Shown: positions 63,697 to 64,000 of the stretch, one piece after another
How the letters are laid out: each line of letters begins with the position of its first letter
Position numbering within the stretch: the first letter of the stretch is position 1
Assembly: GCF_002953215.1 (NCBI RefSeq)
Contig: NZ_CP026378.1
Coordinates: forward strand, 248,001 to 312,000
Length of the DNA: 64,000 nucleotides
Origin: Mixta calida
GTDB lineage: Bacteria; Pseudomonadota; Gammaproteobacteria; Enterobacterales; Enterobacteriaceae
Reading direction: 5' to 3'
Position numbers and translations under genes: made by a program
Notes under the pieces: model-generated
Database searches by the model: none
Told to the model about the DNA's origin: nothing
The model's input: the letters and a program-made list of their open reading frames with translations, nothing else

Positions 63697-64000
63697 CTAC
63701 AAGGAGGGGCAGGCAGATTCATCATGAGTCAGCGGATTTTGGCAGGAAACAAGTACAATGTTTTTCGCCGGCTGGTTGTGAACAATATAGACATAGGGAT
63801 AATGTAGACAGTCAATGTAATTATGCACCATGTTATTGACTGCTTCCAGCGGCACTTTTTTCTCTTTATAAACGTACAGCTGACACTCTCCTATATCTTC
63901 CAGCTTATGGTAGTTGTTAATTGTTGTCTGAACATCGGTGTTAACCGGAAGGATGAAGAAAATAAAGAGCAACAGTAAAGCGATCGGCAATACCAGTAAA
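63697..64000 (-). CDS. small exported or membrane-anchored protein, cut by window edge
   Basis: The visible part reads LLVLPIALLLLFIFFILPVN, a signal or anchor segment. About 80 soluble residues follow, including NNYHKLEDIGECQLYVYKEK, DCLHYPYVYIVHNQPAKN and a C-terminus with three cysteines in total. The 5' end lies beyond the window. Codon use and a coherent N-terminal anchor support a real gene. I do not recognise the family. A short frame follows in the same direction with its ribosome binding site in a hairpin that includes this gene's stop. Confidence 0.6.
   Translation of the reverse strand, partial: LLVLPIALLLLFIFFILPVNTDVQTTINNYHKLEDIGECQLYVYKEKKVPLEAVNNMVHNYIDCLHYPYVYIVHNQPAKNIVLVSCQNPLTHDESACPSL

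Overview
The window is a GC-rich stretch of an Enterobacterales chromosome. Its right half keeps the E. coli-type order gor, rlmJ, prlC, rsmJ, uspA, uspB, pitA, yhiN. Together with mqo, adhP, a treB-type trehalose PTS permease and a yciF/yciG stress pair, this suggests a member of the Erwiniaceae (Pantoea, Mixta or Erwinia-like). The genus is an inference; there is no rRNA gene here to settle it.

Positions 1-13 kb hold mostly metabolic genes and small regulator/transporter pairs. In order they are a truncated LysR gene facing an SDR oxidoreductase, a PhzF isomerase and a GstB-like glutathione transferase, a MocR regulator facing a LysE-type exporter, a three-copy palindromic repeat array, phosphoketolase, an SLC13-like carrier, mqo, and a cluster of two BOF-domain periplasmic proteins with a small membrane protein. 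From 12.8 to 28 kb come a 25-codon gene behind a near-consensus promoter, an alpha/beta-hydrolase that lacks its nucleophilic serine, yciF/yciG, a nucleoside hydrolase, an orphan treB, crcB with an upstream sequence fitting a fluoride riboswitch, a TIM-barrel isomerase-like protein, an esterase, an ABC exporter and a two-gene operon of unknown function.

Positions 27.9-31.4 kb are a degraded zone. A TonB-dependent siderophore receptor gene carries frameshifts and an internal deletion. Its 5' part is replaced by the left part of a TnpB (IS200/IS605-type) element, which is cut by a complete 768-bp IS1. The IS1 has no matching target duplication, and beyond it lies about 1.4 kb of gene remnants. 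Downstream come a CPA1-type Na+/H+ antiporter, a Tat-exported esterase, adhP and a GH15 glucoamylase-like gene. They are followed on the minus strand by a chaperone-usher fimbrial operon (major subunit, chaperone, usher, tip adhesin) and a membrane-bound gluconate 2-dehydrogenase-type operon whose small subunit gene has a one-base frameshift.

Between gor and rlmJ, which are neighbours in E. coli, lie 5.5 kb of extra genes. They are rtcB, a decayed 3' remnant of rtcR, rbn (RNase BN/Z), and an AT-rich island with an orphan hcp gene facing a 230-residue protein and a tandem series of small two-helix membrane proteins. The series includes a truncated second copy of the 230-residue gene. I read this island as a type VI secretion effector/immunity locus with duplicated immunity genes, possibly of the ion-selective pore type (Ssp6/Sip6-like). 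It is the most interesting system in the window.

The remainder (54-64 kb) is conserved core: rlmJ, a CPBP membrane protease, prlC-rsmJ, a repeat-rich intergenic stretch with a diverged copy of the 5.1-kb palindromic repeat, uspA facing uspB, pitA, yhiN, and a small-membrane-protein operon running off the right edge.
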